Of a stretch of 64,000 bases of DNA, positions 33,518-44,752 are shown one piece after another. Every line of letters starts with the position of its first letter. Within the stretch, counting starts at the first letter, position 1. The position numbers were made by a program, and so were the translations under genes. Origin of the DNA: Selaginella moellendorffii (taxonomy: Eukaryota; Streptophyta; Lycopodiopsida; Selaginellales; Selaginellaceae); the NCBI RefSeq assembly GCF_000143415.4, contig NW_003314261.1, positions 310,001-374,000 on the forward strand. The letters are read 5' to 3'. The notes under the pieces were generated by a model that had not been told where the DNA came from, did no database searches, and saw only the letters and a program-made list of their open reading frames with translations.

Positions 33518-34907
33518 TGTATATAGAAAGGATGCAACCAAAAGGTAAGATATCCTAATTGGTCCTTGAGGTAGAGTGTCCTTTCTACATATGCCCTTGG
33601 GCCTTTGATGTCTTTATTAGTGAAACTTTTCAAATGACTTGATGGTGGAAATTGTGATTTTTGCCCCTTATAGTGATTATATCCACCTCTATAACTAAAT
33701 TTCAAAAAACCTTTATAATTCCATCCAATTCCACCTTTTGCTATGGCATTGTGAGGTTGCTTCTTTCTACTTATGCCTATTGGGCCTTTGACCTGTTCTA
33801 TTCTAGGAGCTTATGGTGTAGTAGTTCCAAACAACCATGAATGCAGAGATGCTAATTGAGGCAATTAAGTTGGCTAGATCCTTAAAGAATTAGTTGCAAG
33901 AAAAAACTTCATAATAAGAGATAAAGATCTCAATGCTTGAGAAATAGGTATGAATGATCTTTAGTGCTAGAAAATATAGGACTTGTTAGGAGGCATAGAG
34001 GGAAATTAAAAGAGGAGTCTAAATAGGAATTTGAGGAGTTCATTAAGGGAGTTAAACCTCATTCCTATAGAGTAGCAAGTATAGGCATTTTCTACTTCAA
34101 CATTAAAAGTAAAGAGATATGAGGAGCCAAAGGTGGCAATGAATAGGCAAGAAACAGAGAGGAGATCTTAAGTAGTCAAGTTCAAGATGAAGAAGTGGTT
34201 ATAAAAAAAATACAAGGTGAAAAGAAATTTACAATCTAACAAAAGAGAATAGCTAGAGGAAGACATGTGAAGCTAGAATGGCTAGCAGATAACAAGGATA
34301 AAAGAAGCAAAATTCCAGCTAAGAGAAGTTAAAAGAGAAGGAAAAGCCAACATAGGGATAATCAACTTCCAAGACAAAAGATTCCATATCATCCATAGGA
34401 GTGGAATTTATGAATTGAGTAGCATTTTGGTGAGGATGTAATTGGCCTTGCATCCTAGGTGGTGGCAAGGTGATATAGTTGTATTGTCCTAACCCTAGAA
34501 ACCGTTGAAAGCATATGGCACTAGGGCAAGGAGAGGAAATCCACTAGAATATTCCTTTTGTGATTTGGGCACTTAAGATCTTTGCTACAAGACAAAGCTC
34601 GGATGAGGATTTGCAATTCGATTTTAGGAGATTTGGCTAGGAGTATGAGATATAAGGAGGATGGTAGGGAAGGGTTAAAGCATTTAAAAGTGTTTAACAA
34701 TGTTTACTTGTAGAATTATAATAAAGTGTATTTTCTAGAGGGATTTCATAGCCTGCCAATGGGAATATGGTGACCTTAACCTTGTGTGTGAACATTCTAC
34801 TAGTGGCAACACAAGCTTTAGATTAGTGATCTTGAATCTAAGAGTGTTCTTGAGGAGTTACATCTTCATAGTGTTCTTCTAGGAGGATTGAGAGGTTTTA
34901 AGGTACG
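33518..34907. other. Unassigned AT-rich sequence, possible gag remnant
   Basis: No convincing gene. The minus frame 33705-33505 (FSYRGGYNHYKGQ...) has the Gly/Arg/Tyr-rich look of sequence before a gag zinc knuckle, but the Cys residues are not in place. The rest is A-rich with scattered purine stretches. Confidence 0.3.
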
Positions 34908-36036
34908 TGTAAGCCACAAATTTTTCCTTTCCAATTTGTCAGCTTACCTCGTTTATCCGACCAACACCGCTTTGGCTTGTGCTAAGTTCCCTCACCAAGA
35001 TTCCCACTTATTGTACCAGCTCCTACTTGGTCTTACTTAGTTTCAACTACTCACTGCACGAGCAATAGAACGTTAGCCATCCATCCATGGATTCCCAAAT
35101 CTCTCCCAATCCCCCTCCCTAGGTTAGACTGGACTTAAGGTTCGGCTACACTCCCCGCAAGCATAAGCAGCCAAGCACACCAAGCCTCTAGATTCCTAAC
35201 ATCCCTTGGTACAACAAGACTTGATCATGAGACCCTCTAAATCCCAAGCCTTGGGTGCAACACTTGCTTTGGGACACTAGGGTGAAACACTATTAGGTCG
35301 TGGCCTAACGACCCGGTATGGGTACCTCTAAACCCCGCCCCCCTCCCCCCCCCCACCCCCCCACTTCCATCCCAAAGGGAGGCCTAAGCCCCTAAAAAGG
35401 GCGAGGACCAATGAGCTGCAAGATACTCAAGTGGGGCACCACTCCACATGAGCCGGGAGCATTGCAGTCGGTTTCCCTTTCGCGAGTGGGAGCTGCTCTT
35501 GAGCACTTCCTTGGGTGGCCCTGCCGACACCACCCAAGTCCATGCTCACTCCCACCTAAGGCCCCTCGACCCCAATCTCAACCTCAAGTCAGTTTCGAAG
35601 CACTACTAGAGAGTTCCTTCAAAACTAGTTCCTATACCTCACTATCCCTACTATACTTCTGGAACCCCCTGCAGCCCCCCCCCCCCCCCCCCCCTTGAGA
35701 GACACACGCTTTGGGCTTTCCCCCCTTGACCTGGATTAATACTTGGACTCGGTCTCGGACTCGATCTTAGACTCGATCTCGGACCCGATCTCAAACTCGA
35801 CTTCAAACTTGACCTCAAACTCAATCTCGGACCCGATCCCGGATCTCAGACTCTGTCTCGAACTCGGTCTCCGAATCGGCCTCGGACTCGATCCCAAACT
35901 CTATCTCGAACTCGGTCTCAAAGTCGGTCTTGGACTTGATTTCAAACTCAATCCCATCCGATGAACTCTTTGTCATTTCGGTCATGCTTTCGGGGATCCT
36001 TTAGCTTACGACATCTCAGGGAGTTGGTTCCTTACA
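34908..36036 (-). mobile_element. LTR of family C (gypsy-1 type), second copy
   Basis: On the plus strand it begins TGTAAGCCACAAATTTTTCC and ends GGTTCCTTACA, aligning along its length with 24152-25302. It has the minisatellite (about 35740-35950) and the core with a run of about 20 C (35675-35694). No primer site, purine tract or clear 5-bp target duplication was found (GTACG on the left, ACTCC on the right). It may be a solo LTR with decayed flanks or the end of a truncated element. Confidence 0.7.
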
Positions 36037-36739
36037 ACTCCACTACCCATAGAAGAAGTTCAATGCCCACATTGAACGTCTCTTTTTATCCTATGACTTG
36101 TTGACCATGTCTCTGGGGGCATCCCCCCATTTAGCAGTGTGCCTAAATTAGCCTCCCCGACCAAGAGCCCATGACAATGGAGTATAGGTGTTCCTATACC
36201 CCTTACTTTATCACGCCCTAGTATGGGGTTGGGACTAGAACCCAACCTTGCTTTACTAGGGGGTTGGGACTTGAACCTAACCTCTATAGAATACGTTTAC
36301 GGATTCGACATCCCCATGGGGAGTCGAATGTAGTTTTCTACTCCTGGTTGATATAGCTAATGCATGCTAATTAGCTTATCTTTGGCACACCTTTGGGTCC
36401 TAACATATGCCATTGCTCAACTTCACAATTTGATACTTTAATTGAACTTTGCATAAATACATAGAGTTCTACTTTGCAAAAATTCTTCCACTAGATCTCA
36501 CATATTCGTTAAGTTCTCCTCCAATTCCCATGTGGTTCCCATTTTTTGGAGTGGCCCACATGGCAGCAAATAGAGGTGAATTCAACTGTTCACCTGGGTG
36601 GTACAAGTACTTGCTTTCTTCCACTACTATTTAACTTTGCCACCTTTTTGTTTTTATGGAATTCTTTGGAAGGAGCATGTGATAAGCTGACTATATTATT
36701 TAGTCTAGCTTACGAACAATTCTGAAGATATCACAATAC
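36037..36739. other. Intergenic border of the transposon block
   Basis: About 700 bp without a gene. It contains short internal repeats (ggttgggacttgaacc twice, about 36221-36280) and then presumably the 3' flank of the Crinkler-like gene. No element end was recognised. Confidence 0.4.
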
Positions 36740-39259
36740 CTAAAGAAGATGAGCAGTGAGACCATCCGGAAAAACCATTGCCGTTTTGAAGTCAGAAGCA
36801 AATGAAACAGCAAACACATATGTCCCATCCTCATCTGGCATGTTATCCACAAATTCTGCCGCATTCACTATACCAATCACAACGTAAGCCTTGAGCGGTC
36901 CAGTAAACAGGGGCCAGTACCGGCCGTTCTGCCTGAATCTGGAACATAAAGAAAGAGCACAAGTAAAACAACAAGGAAAACACTTTTAACTCTACTTACC
37001 TCTCAAGATGCGAATGTCTTGTGGCCTCTGTACCCTTCCTCATCAGTTGAAAAAACCAGCCAAACTGTGCCAAATAGTAATCAGCGAAGCCTTTGACACA
37101 GAAACGAGGTCCCACATCGGGGCATAGGCAGATGTCTGGATCAAGCAAGGAGCATACTGACCTGCAACACATTCATGTGAGAAAAGAAACAGATCTAAGT
37201 CACATACCTGTAAAACTCCATTTCCAGGTGGCGCTCATACGGGGTGGTATCTTCCTCATCTTCTTGACCCCGTGAAAAGCTGTTTCGTAACACCTTTGAC
37301 GAGAAGCACTCCAAAACCCTGACAAGGAACACCTTGATTCCCAGAGCACCTACGTCTGCTACCGACAGTATACCCCTGTAGATGCGCCTGGAGTAAAAAC
37401 GTTCGTGCACTTTAGAAGGCAAGCAGTAATTTCCCCGCTGATTCTTGATAAGCTGGCCACACAGAAGTAGCTCATGGACAGCGTCTTGCATCTCTTGCGA
37501 AATCCATTCATGCGACACCTAAGATCAGAGGACATGTCAAACAGATAAAGATCTACCAAGCGAATGCATACCTCGATATTCGCAAGTAAGCACATTATTA
37601 AGGAACGATAAACAGCAGAGCGACTGTAAATTTTGTGGTAGAACCTGTATAACCTGTCAGACTATTGTAACCTTCAAGAAGCAGCACGGCTTACAATTGT
37701 ATGCTCCGACAACTGACAAGAATGATAGAGAAATCGGTCATCTGCAGCGTGTGGACGAAGTACTCACTTGGCGTGCTCGGCCTCATCCGAATCGAAGTGT
37801 CCGCAAGCCAATCCAAAATTCCCGTCATAACTCCTGGCTGCTTATCAGACAACCGGAAAATCCAATCTCGTAATTCATCACCAAGGTCTGGGAATCTGTA
37901 GTACTGCATCCATGCTAGCCATAGGTCTACTGCCTCCTCATCACTAAATTGCAAAGAAAGACCATGATCACCTGAAGGCCTGGAAAACAATTTATATGCA
38001 TAAAACCCTTGAGCAGATCAAGCTTACCTTAAGAGAATCCGATCCCTGTTGAAAGTATCCCACCCCATAGGAAATGTAGCTCCAGGGACGTCTTCTGCTC
38101 CGCAACCTGACGAAATAATTATGTTCATATTGGGTGACTGTTGCCCCTCATAACCCCCCTGCACTTGTTTCAATGTTTTCCATAACAGCAAGTCACAGCC
38201 AAATGCAGCCTGGGCTTCATCAACTAAAAGAAGCCTTTTCGGACCACCGGGGCCAAGGAGATCCGCCACCTCAACATCTGTAGCACAGGGAATTAATTCA
38301 ACTCAAAGTGCAGACGCTACACTTACCACAAGTAAGCTTGAGAAGCTCCTCGAAGCTAATGTCATTGACAAAAGCAAGACTGATAAGATAAACAGCTTTC
38401 CAGTTTGGCAAGTATTTTGCTTTCCGATATGCCAGCTGCAGGAAAGACGTCTTTCCGCTCTGAGGCGGAGCCTGTATCAGGACGGCACCTTTCTGCTGAA
38501 CGAGTTGTAACAACTTCTCTATTGCTGAGTTCCTTGGCGTGAAATACTCCTCTCTTGCGAGTAAGCCCTCACTTACTAAGCCCAGATTTAGAAACGCGCT
38601 GACTAAAGTGAGTAAAAAGAAAAACCAACGAAACAATATCAGCAACGAATCACTCAGAATGCAGTGAAAGAATGCTAAAGAACAAATGGGATAACAACAG
38701 GGGAAGAAGGCTTTGCTCAAGGGCTATCAGATCCTATAATAGCAAAAGCGGGTTTGAAGGCACGGGTGCCCAAATATTTCGCAAATGCAATGAGAAAATT
38801 TCTTGCTTACACTACCGGACTGCAGAGTGCTTACCTGCAGCATGATCTGCAGCAGAAACATGTTTGTTAATAAATCGATCACAAAATCAAAGATCCAAGA
38901 ACATACATGACAGCAAAACAATGAAAGTCATATAAACACACAAGCAAGACGAACCAACTTGCACCTTTCACAAACTTGAGATAGACGAACGCTCCCTTTG
39001 AGAAACTCAATGCCAAATGACTGTCAGTAACTTCAATCCACCGTGACTCGCTTGTATGCAGCAAATAAACATGAGAGACACCCTTGTCCTGTTTGATCCC
39101 CGTTACTACATCACCCAGCGGTGTTCCGACCGCTACATCATCAGCAGTCGCAGAAGAATGTCTCTTCAGCGCCGAAATTGTGGGATCTAGGCGCTCCCGC
39201 GCCTTGGTCACGCAATAGCACACAGTGTAACCCTCACACTCCATTTCCATTTCCTCCAT
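36740..39259 (-). CDS. Crinkler-like protein: N-terminal header, P-loop NTPase, REase-like C-terminus
   Basis: Spliced gene with its ATG at 39259-39257 and TAG at 36742-36740. The N-terminal ~100 residues look like a small header domain (RWIEVTDSHLALSF, FVYLKFVKG). A P-loop ATPase follows: YFTPRNSAIEKLL, Walker A APPQSGKT (~38450), Walker B RLLLVDEAQ (~38225) and a sensor-like IIISSG. A winged-helix-like stretch comes next, then a C-terminal domain with LEMEFYR (~37220), GFADYYL (~37100), FQLMRKG and ERFRQNGRYW (~36930). This order matches Crinkler (CRN/CR) effectors, in which an NTPase is joined to a restriction-endonuclease-fold domain. Where those proteins have the catalytic Glu (W-x-I-E-L), this one reads F-F-Q-L, so nuclease activity may be lost. 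A very short exon near 38830-38843 is possible. Assignment rests on motif recall; function in a plant is unknown. Confidence 0.6.
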
Positions 39260-39416
39260 CGCCAAAACCCTTGGGATCCAACGGCCACAGATGACCTATC
39301 ATCCATTACGTCCAAGATTCATGCATCCATTGTACATTCTCTCGCTGGTGCGTAGGACGCGCGTAACAAAAAAAGAGTCCCCTCTTCCCCCAAAGATGTA
39401 TAAACAAAACTCTCTT

Positions 39417-42400
39417 CTAGCAGTTGATGCCACACTGCTCCAGATTGGGACCTTGTACCTTTTGCAGGAAAGGATTGATTCGCACCCACAGCAGCGAGAA
39501 GATCGATGCTAGAAGGATGGACCACACCACCACGATCGTTGGAGTCCTGTTTTGCCTTCCCATGAGACCCTTGAGGAACGGGTATAGATGCACGATCACC
39601 CAGAATGCGAAGAAGATCTTGCCGAAGAGAGGACCCCAGGATTGATACCCGTTGTTCACTGCGTCCGAGATCCCCGCGGCAACTCCCACTAAGTTGACAA
39701 TGATCAGCGTCGTCGGGGGAATGAGGAGAGTCGTCCACTTGAACTCGTAGAGCTCGCCAAAGTCTTCGTCATCTGCGGACTTGGATGTTACCGTGAAGTT
39801 CGTGTCGATGCCGGCCAGCACCTTGAGCAGCCCCTGGAAGACCGCGAACAAGTGGGAGGAGACGCCGCCAATCACCCAAAACTGTTCGTTCCTCCACCAC
39901 TCATCAATACCGACGCCGCTCCAGCGGAGCTCCAGGATACCCGTTGCGAAGATGGAAAGGAACAACGAGATAAACCACAAGCTATCGAAGTTGCTTATCT
40001 GGAAAAGAAAGAAAGCTGCTCGCGTCAGAAGCAAAACTCTGAAAATCTTACCGTGGGAATGATAAACTTGTTTGTGAGCAAGCATACTGCCGGTAGAGTG
40101 CAGTATGCCACCAAAGGAATCGACGTCAGTGGATAGACAATGGTGTTGATGTAAGCCAGCCTTTGCAGCCATTTCAACCGGCCGGAATACCCATACCATA
40201 TTGGACAATGTCTGCTCAGCAAAATCTCCACCGAGCCCAGGGCCCATCGCAACACCTGATGCAGACGATCCGACAGGTTGATTGGAGCCGAGCCCTTGAA
40301 TGCAGGCCTCGCAGGCATGCAGTATATCGATCTCCAGCCGCGAGAATGCATCTTAAATCCAGTCAAAATATCCTCCGTAACTGAACCATATATCCAGCCA
40401 ATCTAGAAAGCAAACAGAGATTAGAGACAGCTGATGATAAATGTGTAGTAGTGTAGCGTACCTCTTTCCCCCATTCCGTTTTGTCTTCGTAACCACAGCT
40501 TATGACATGAATCGCTTCTTTCAGAAGAGATGCGGGACTAGCATCCTCGGGAACTCCTCCTTGTTCGAGTAAAGTTGACGAAACAAATACTGGTGATTGT
40601 CCAAATCTTTTCTCAAAGAATTTCTCAGAAGAAAGAAGAGACTTTGCATCCCCTGTACCTGAAAAAGACGAGCAATTTCTTTTTGTCAAACATATCGAAA
40701 GCAAAGAAAAGTATGGTGCGTACCTTCTTCCAAATCTTCCAACGAGAAAGCCGGCAAATTTGAGTCCGTCCGCTTGCTACTAGACTTTTTCTTCGATTTT
40801 GAGCTTGAGTCCTTGCTTCTTTTTCTTGGACCAAACAAGTTAAGAGATCTTCTAGCCTTGGTTTTCTTGGGAGGGTCATAGCCATATAACGCTTGCCTTC
40901 GAAAGGTACAACCGGTGCCGACGTAAACTGGGCCTTGCAAACCGTCCAGACCTTTCAAGTTGATCTGCAGAGGAAAAGGTTATAAACTACAATCCAAAAC
41001 GGCGCAACGCATACTTACATCGAAGAAAACAGTGTTGTGATTTGCATACCGATCATTCCTATCAATACCATCGAATCTTTGCGGAAACTGCACGTAGCAG
41101 ACACCCTTGCCCATTGTAGGATCCATCATAAAGCACATTGCTTCCCGGAGTGCTTTACTGTTGTTGATGTAGTGATCGCAATCCAAGTTAAGTAAGAAGG
41201 GAGCATTTGTCAGAACTGCTGAAACCCGAACCTGCACACAATTAAACATCAGAACTACCATGCCAGAGTAATAACTTCCTTTACCAAGGCATTCATAGCA
41301 CCGGCTTTTTTGTGATGATTAAAACCTGGTCTCTTTTCACGGGAAACATAAACCAAGCGGGGTAGCTCGTTGCCTTCGGTGTCATGGCCTCCGCTGTGAC
41401 CCAGAAACACCTGAAAACAACCTCTACATGTAAAGACAACAAATATTTACTTTTCTCGTCTCTAATACCTGTATCATTCCAGGGTGATCTCGCGTATTGT
41501 TTCCAGGCCAAGGTGTTCCATCCTGCATCGTCCAACCTTCCTCGGGCACCTTCTGCGCCTTTGCAACCATTGCGTTCACTCGAACTTTGAACTCTTCGTA
41601 CTCTCTCTGCAAATTCAAAGCAACATTTAGAAGCAGGCTGAATAATATCGCATCAAGATTCAATACCTTCATTGCCCGACGCTCTTTTACGAAACTCGGC
41701 TGCACTTTGTCCTTGAGATAGTCTATCTTTTGCGCGAAGTACATCTCCGGTGCTCGAGGCTCAATGTTATACTTCTTGACGAATGGAACCCACTTTCTTG
41801 CAAATTCTGATGTCTCTGAAAGACCTTCAAAGGTAAGCATGGCTGAACCATCATCGGAAACGTAGCATGAGACTTTATCAACCGGATAATCGACTGAAAG
41901 AATTGATAGAATAGTGTTTGCCGTAACGAGTGGGGGCTCCTTCATGGGATCCACTGTACTGACAAATATGTCCACTGCAGCGAGCTGTGACGGCTCGCCC
42001 TCCCTCTCGTACCTGAACGATCGATCAAGGCGTTAGTAGGATGCGTTTGTAGAATACCAAACTGACAACTGACCTTAGAGAGAGCCTGTCTAGATAAGTT
42101 TCCCGATTGATAGGAAACCATTTTGGAAATTGATCAAGAATCCATGAAAATGCAAACCATATCTCGCAAATAACTGACGTAAGCCACAGGCCGAAAGCAT
42201 TTGGGACAGGGTTGAGGAGCCGATAGCGGAAAAAGAATCCTAGAATGACCAGCCGAAGAACGATAACCATACGGTAGGGATTAATCTTGCTTGAAGGTAA
42301 AGGAACCTTTCGTGATAGTGGCTGTCGCGCTTCATCCATACTGCAGACAAGAATCAGTAGCGGCTCGTGACAAAGCGAAAGAAAAAGCTTACATCGGCAA

Positions 42401-43489
42401 TTCCGGGCCATCAAGCGGATTTCCATCGATATCATATCCTTTACCACCAGAGCCAAGATGGCCTTCAGTCATCATAACCTGCTTATCTTGCTTCTGTTTC
42501 CAGCTCTCTAATCTTTCCTTCCATGCGACACTCCCGTATCCATAAGAAGACGGATCTTTAGAAGGATCCATGGATCGAATTTGGACTGAAATTTCATCAA
42601 TCAAAGAGACGTTGGAACAATGCAAGCTTCCATCGGCTTACGTACCTGGAAGGTTGTCACTGTATGGAAGGGGATGAACACGTTTTCCACCGGGCCCAAA
42701 ATTTGAAGGAACAATCAAAGCGTGATGATCAGGTGGAATGACATCCACATCGCTCCCATCCTATCAGCAACATTGGTTAGAATAGACTCTGGATAACAGA
42801 AGGGAAAGGAATTCCAAAGCTACATACCATTTGCCCGTTAGTAAGAAGAGGAACAGGAGGTTGCAAGCCAGGCATCTCAATTTCGTGGTCTTCTGCCCGA
42901 CCATAGCTCATCCGGCCGTGGAGCATAGCCTCCGCTAGCTGCTGCCTGTCCATCTTGTCAACCTCGTCGTGGATGTTGAACTCGCTATCCAAGTCATCGA
43001 ACTCCTCTTCATCGTCGTCCCCTTCCACTCGCGGGCTGCCTGTCCACGATTTCCACCGAGGAGTGTTAGTGCCCTCTTGCTATCCTATCGTAGTACCCAG
43101 CTAGAGAGTCTATCTATCCATCGGCTGGGAGGATTTGAAGGCATGGGTAAAGTACCTTTGTGACGCTTGTAGCGTGTTTTGCACTGTGGGCACGCCTGGT
43201 TCCCATCCTTTCTTTCGTAGTCATAGCAAGGGCGACACACTGGAAACGCGCATTCGTTGCAGGCGACGAACAAATCCCCATCCACGGTCAGGCCAACGTC
43301 GTCGCCACAGATTTGGCACACCTGCTGCTCCGCGTGGTTGAGAGGCTTCACCTACATTCGCGGGAGATCGCGAGGAAACATAAGAATGGAGCACCATCAC
43401 CACGCACAATCACTCACCACATCTCCCCGGATGACAAGAAGCTCGTTCCTGATGTGCGATCCAGCGACGAGGCCCGCATTCGCCTCCAT
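39417..43489 (-). CDS. CesA: Cellulose synthase catalytic subunit (CesA)
   Basis: The ATG at 43489-43487 gives [17 protein letters not shown], the standard CesA start; the TAG at 39419-39417 follows EQCGINC, the standard end. There are about a dozen short introns. Domains in order: RING-like zinc finger ([36 protein letters not shown]; 43350-43150), an acidic variable region, two TM helices (~42290-42150), then the glycosyltransferase-2 core. The core has D at SDDGSAML (~41850), D-C-D at [11 protein letters not shown] (~41180), T-E-D at [10 protein letters not shown] (~40370) and QVLRW (~40240), with plant-conserved and class-specific regions between. Six C-terminal TM helices follow (40200-39440). 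The enzyme polymerises beta-1,4-glucan from UDP-glucose in plasma-membrane rosettes. All catalytic residues are present. The Crinkler-like gene starts only ~160 bp downstream. Confidence 0.97.
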
Positions 43490-44752
43490 CTGCCCGAAAT
43501 TTCCCCACGGCGATGCTCGACAGCCCCGATTACCAGCGGCTAGACCTCAGCTCCCCTCCATTCCTTCCCGCGAAAGAAACCCCAGCCCGCCGATCGATCG
43601 GAATGCCCTGCGCTGCTGTGGCGGATCTAGCAGCGGCGATGGCGGCCGGCGCGCTGGAGCAGCGCTCCTCGCCCTCGATCTCGCCAAACAAGACGAAACA
43701 AGAAAAATGCCCTGCCTCTGTCACGAAAACACACGGTTCAAGAACAAAAGAGAGAAAGCGCCTCTCTCTCTCTTTTTCCTCTCATCTTCTTCATACGCTA
43801 GATAAATAAAAACACTGCTAAACTTAACTAGCGGATGTTAGATTGGCGGAGGTAGCCGGAGTGAAGTGAAGACCCACTGTCCAGCCGTTGGGGGAGGGGC
43901 ATATTCGTAAATCCTCGCCAGCGGTAACTCTCGCGGTAACATCCGGCACGTGGCACCAGGAGATTGGCTAGCCGTACCATGGCATGGGATCATTTGCTCA
44001 ATGATTCTAAAGAGCTTAGCTTGCAGTGCCATTGGCATTGCATGGGGACCGCCAGCTGGCTGGGTGGACTGATAACGTCATCCATGACCATGCATGGCTG
44101 GCATTCTAGAGTGTGTGTAGAGTTTACCACCACGCAACCAAAGATCTTACAAACAAGCGGAGTGGAAAATTAGAAATTGGCCACCTTTTGACCTAATTGA
44201 CGTGTCGGCACCATGCAAACGACAAAGCAGGCTAGCTGGGTGGCGCACAAGGATGCCCAGCTTGGAGCTAGATTTCCTGGGCATTTGGGTCGCGGCCCAC
44301 TGGCAAAATTTGTCTCCTTTCCTCGCCTAGACAAAGCGAAAGAAGAGGAAAGTTCACAAAAAATTCGGTCTCTCTCTCTCGGCTGGAGGGAGATGAAGCC
44401 TTTGTTCCAGCTCCATCCTTTTTAAATCGTCCATCTTTTTCTTTCGCAGCTGCGGCCACTGACATCCAGCGCGACTTTGCTTTGGCACGCTCCTTACACT
44501 GCATAGCCAGGAAGAAAGCAGCCTTGTCTGTGCCAAAGCGAGTTTTTGCGTTGTCTCCCTCTCTCTCTCTCTTTCACGCTGAAAAACCTGTGCGTGTCAT
44601 CGGAGAAAAAAGTCACTAAAAACTTGAAAGGAAAGTGGAGTACCTTAGTAGTAGTATACAAAGAGTTTGCTTTCCACGCTACTGTACACTGTAATGCACA
44701 CAAAGTCAGCCTGCCAATGAAACCGGAAAGGAAGACAAAAAGAATGCTTCCA
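43490..44752. other. Intergenic region upstream of CesA
   Basis: Holds the CesA 5' leader (a CT/GA-rich stretch at 43755-43790) and the 3' flank of the PHD-finger gene (TC repeats near 44365-44380 and 44556-44574). No credible ORF or RNA gene was seen. Confidence 0.5.
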
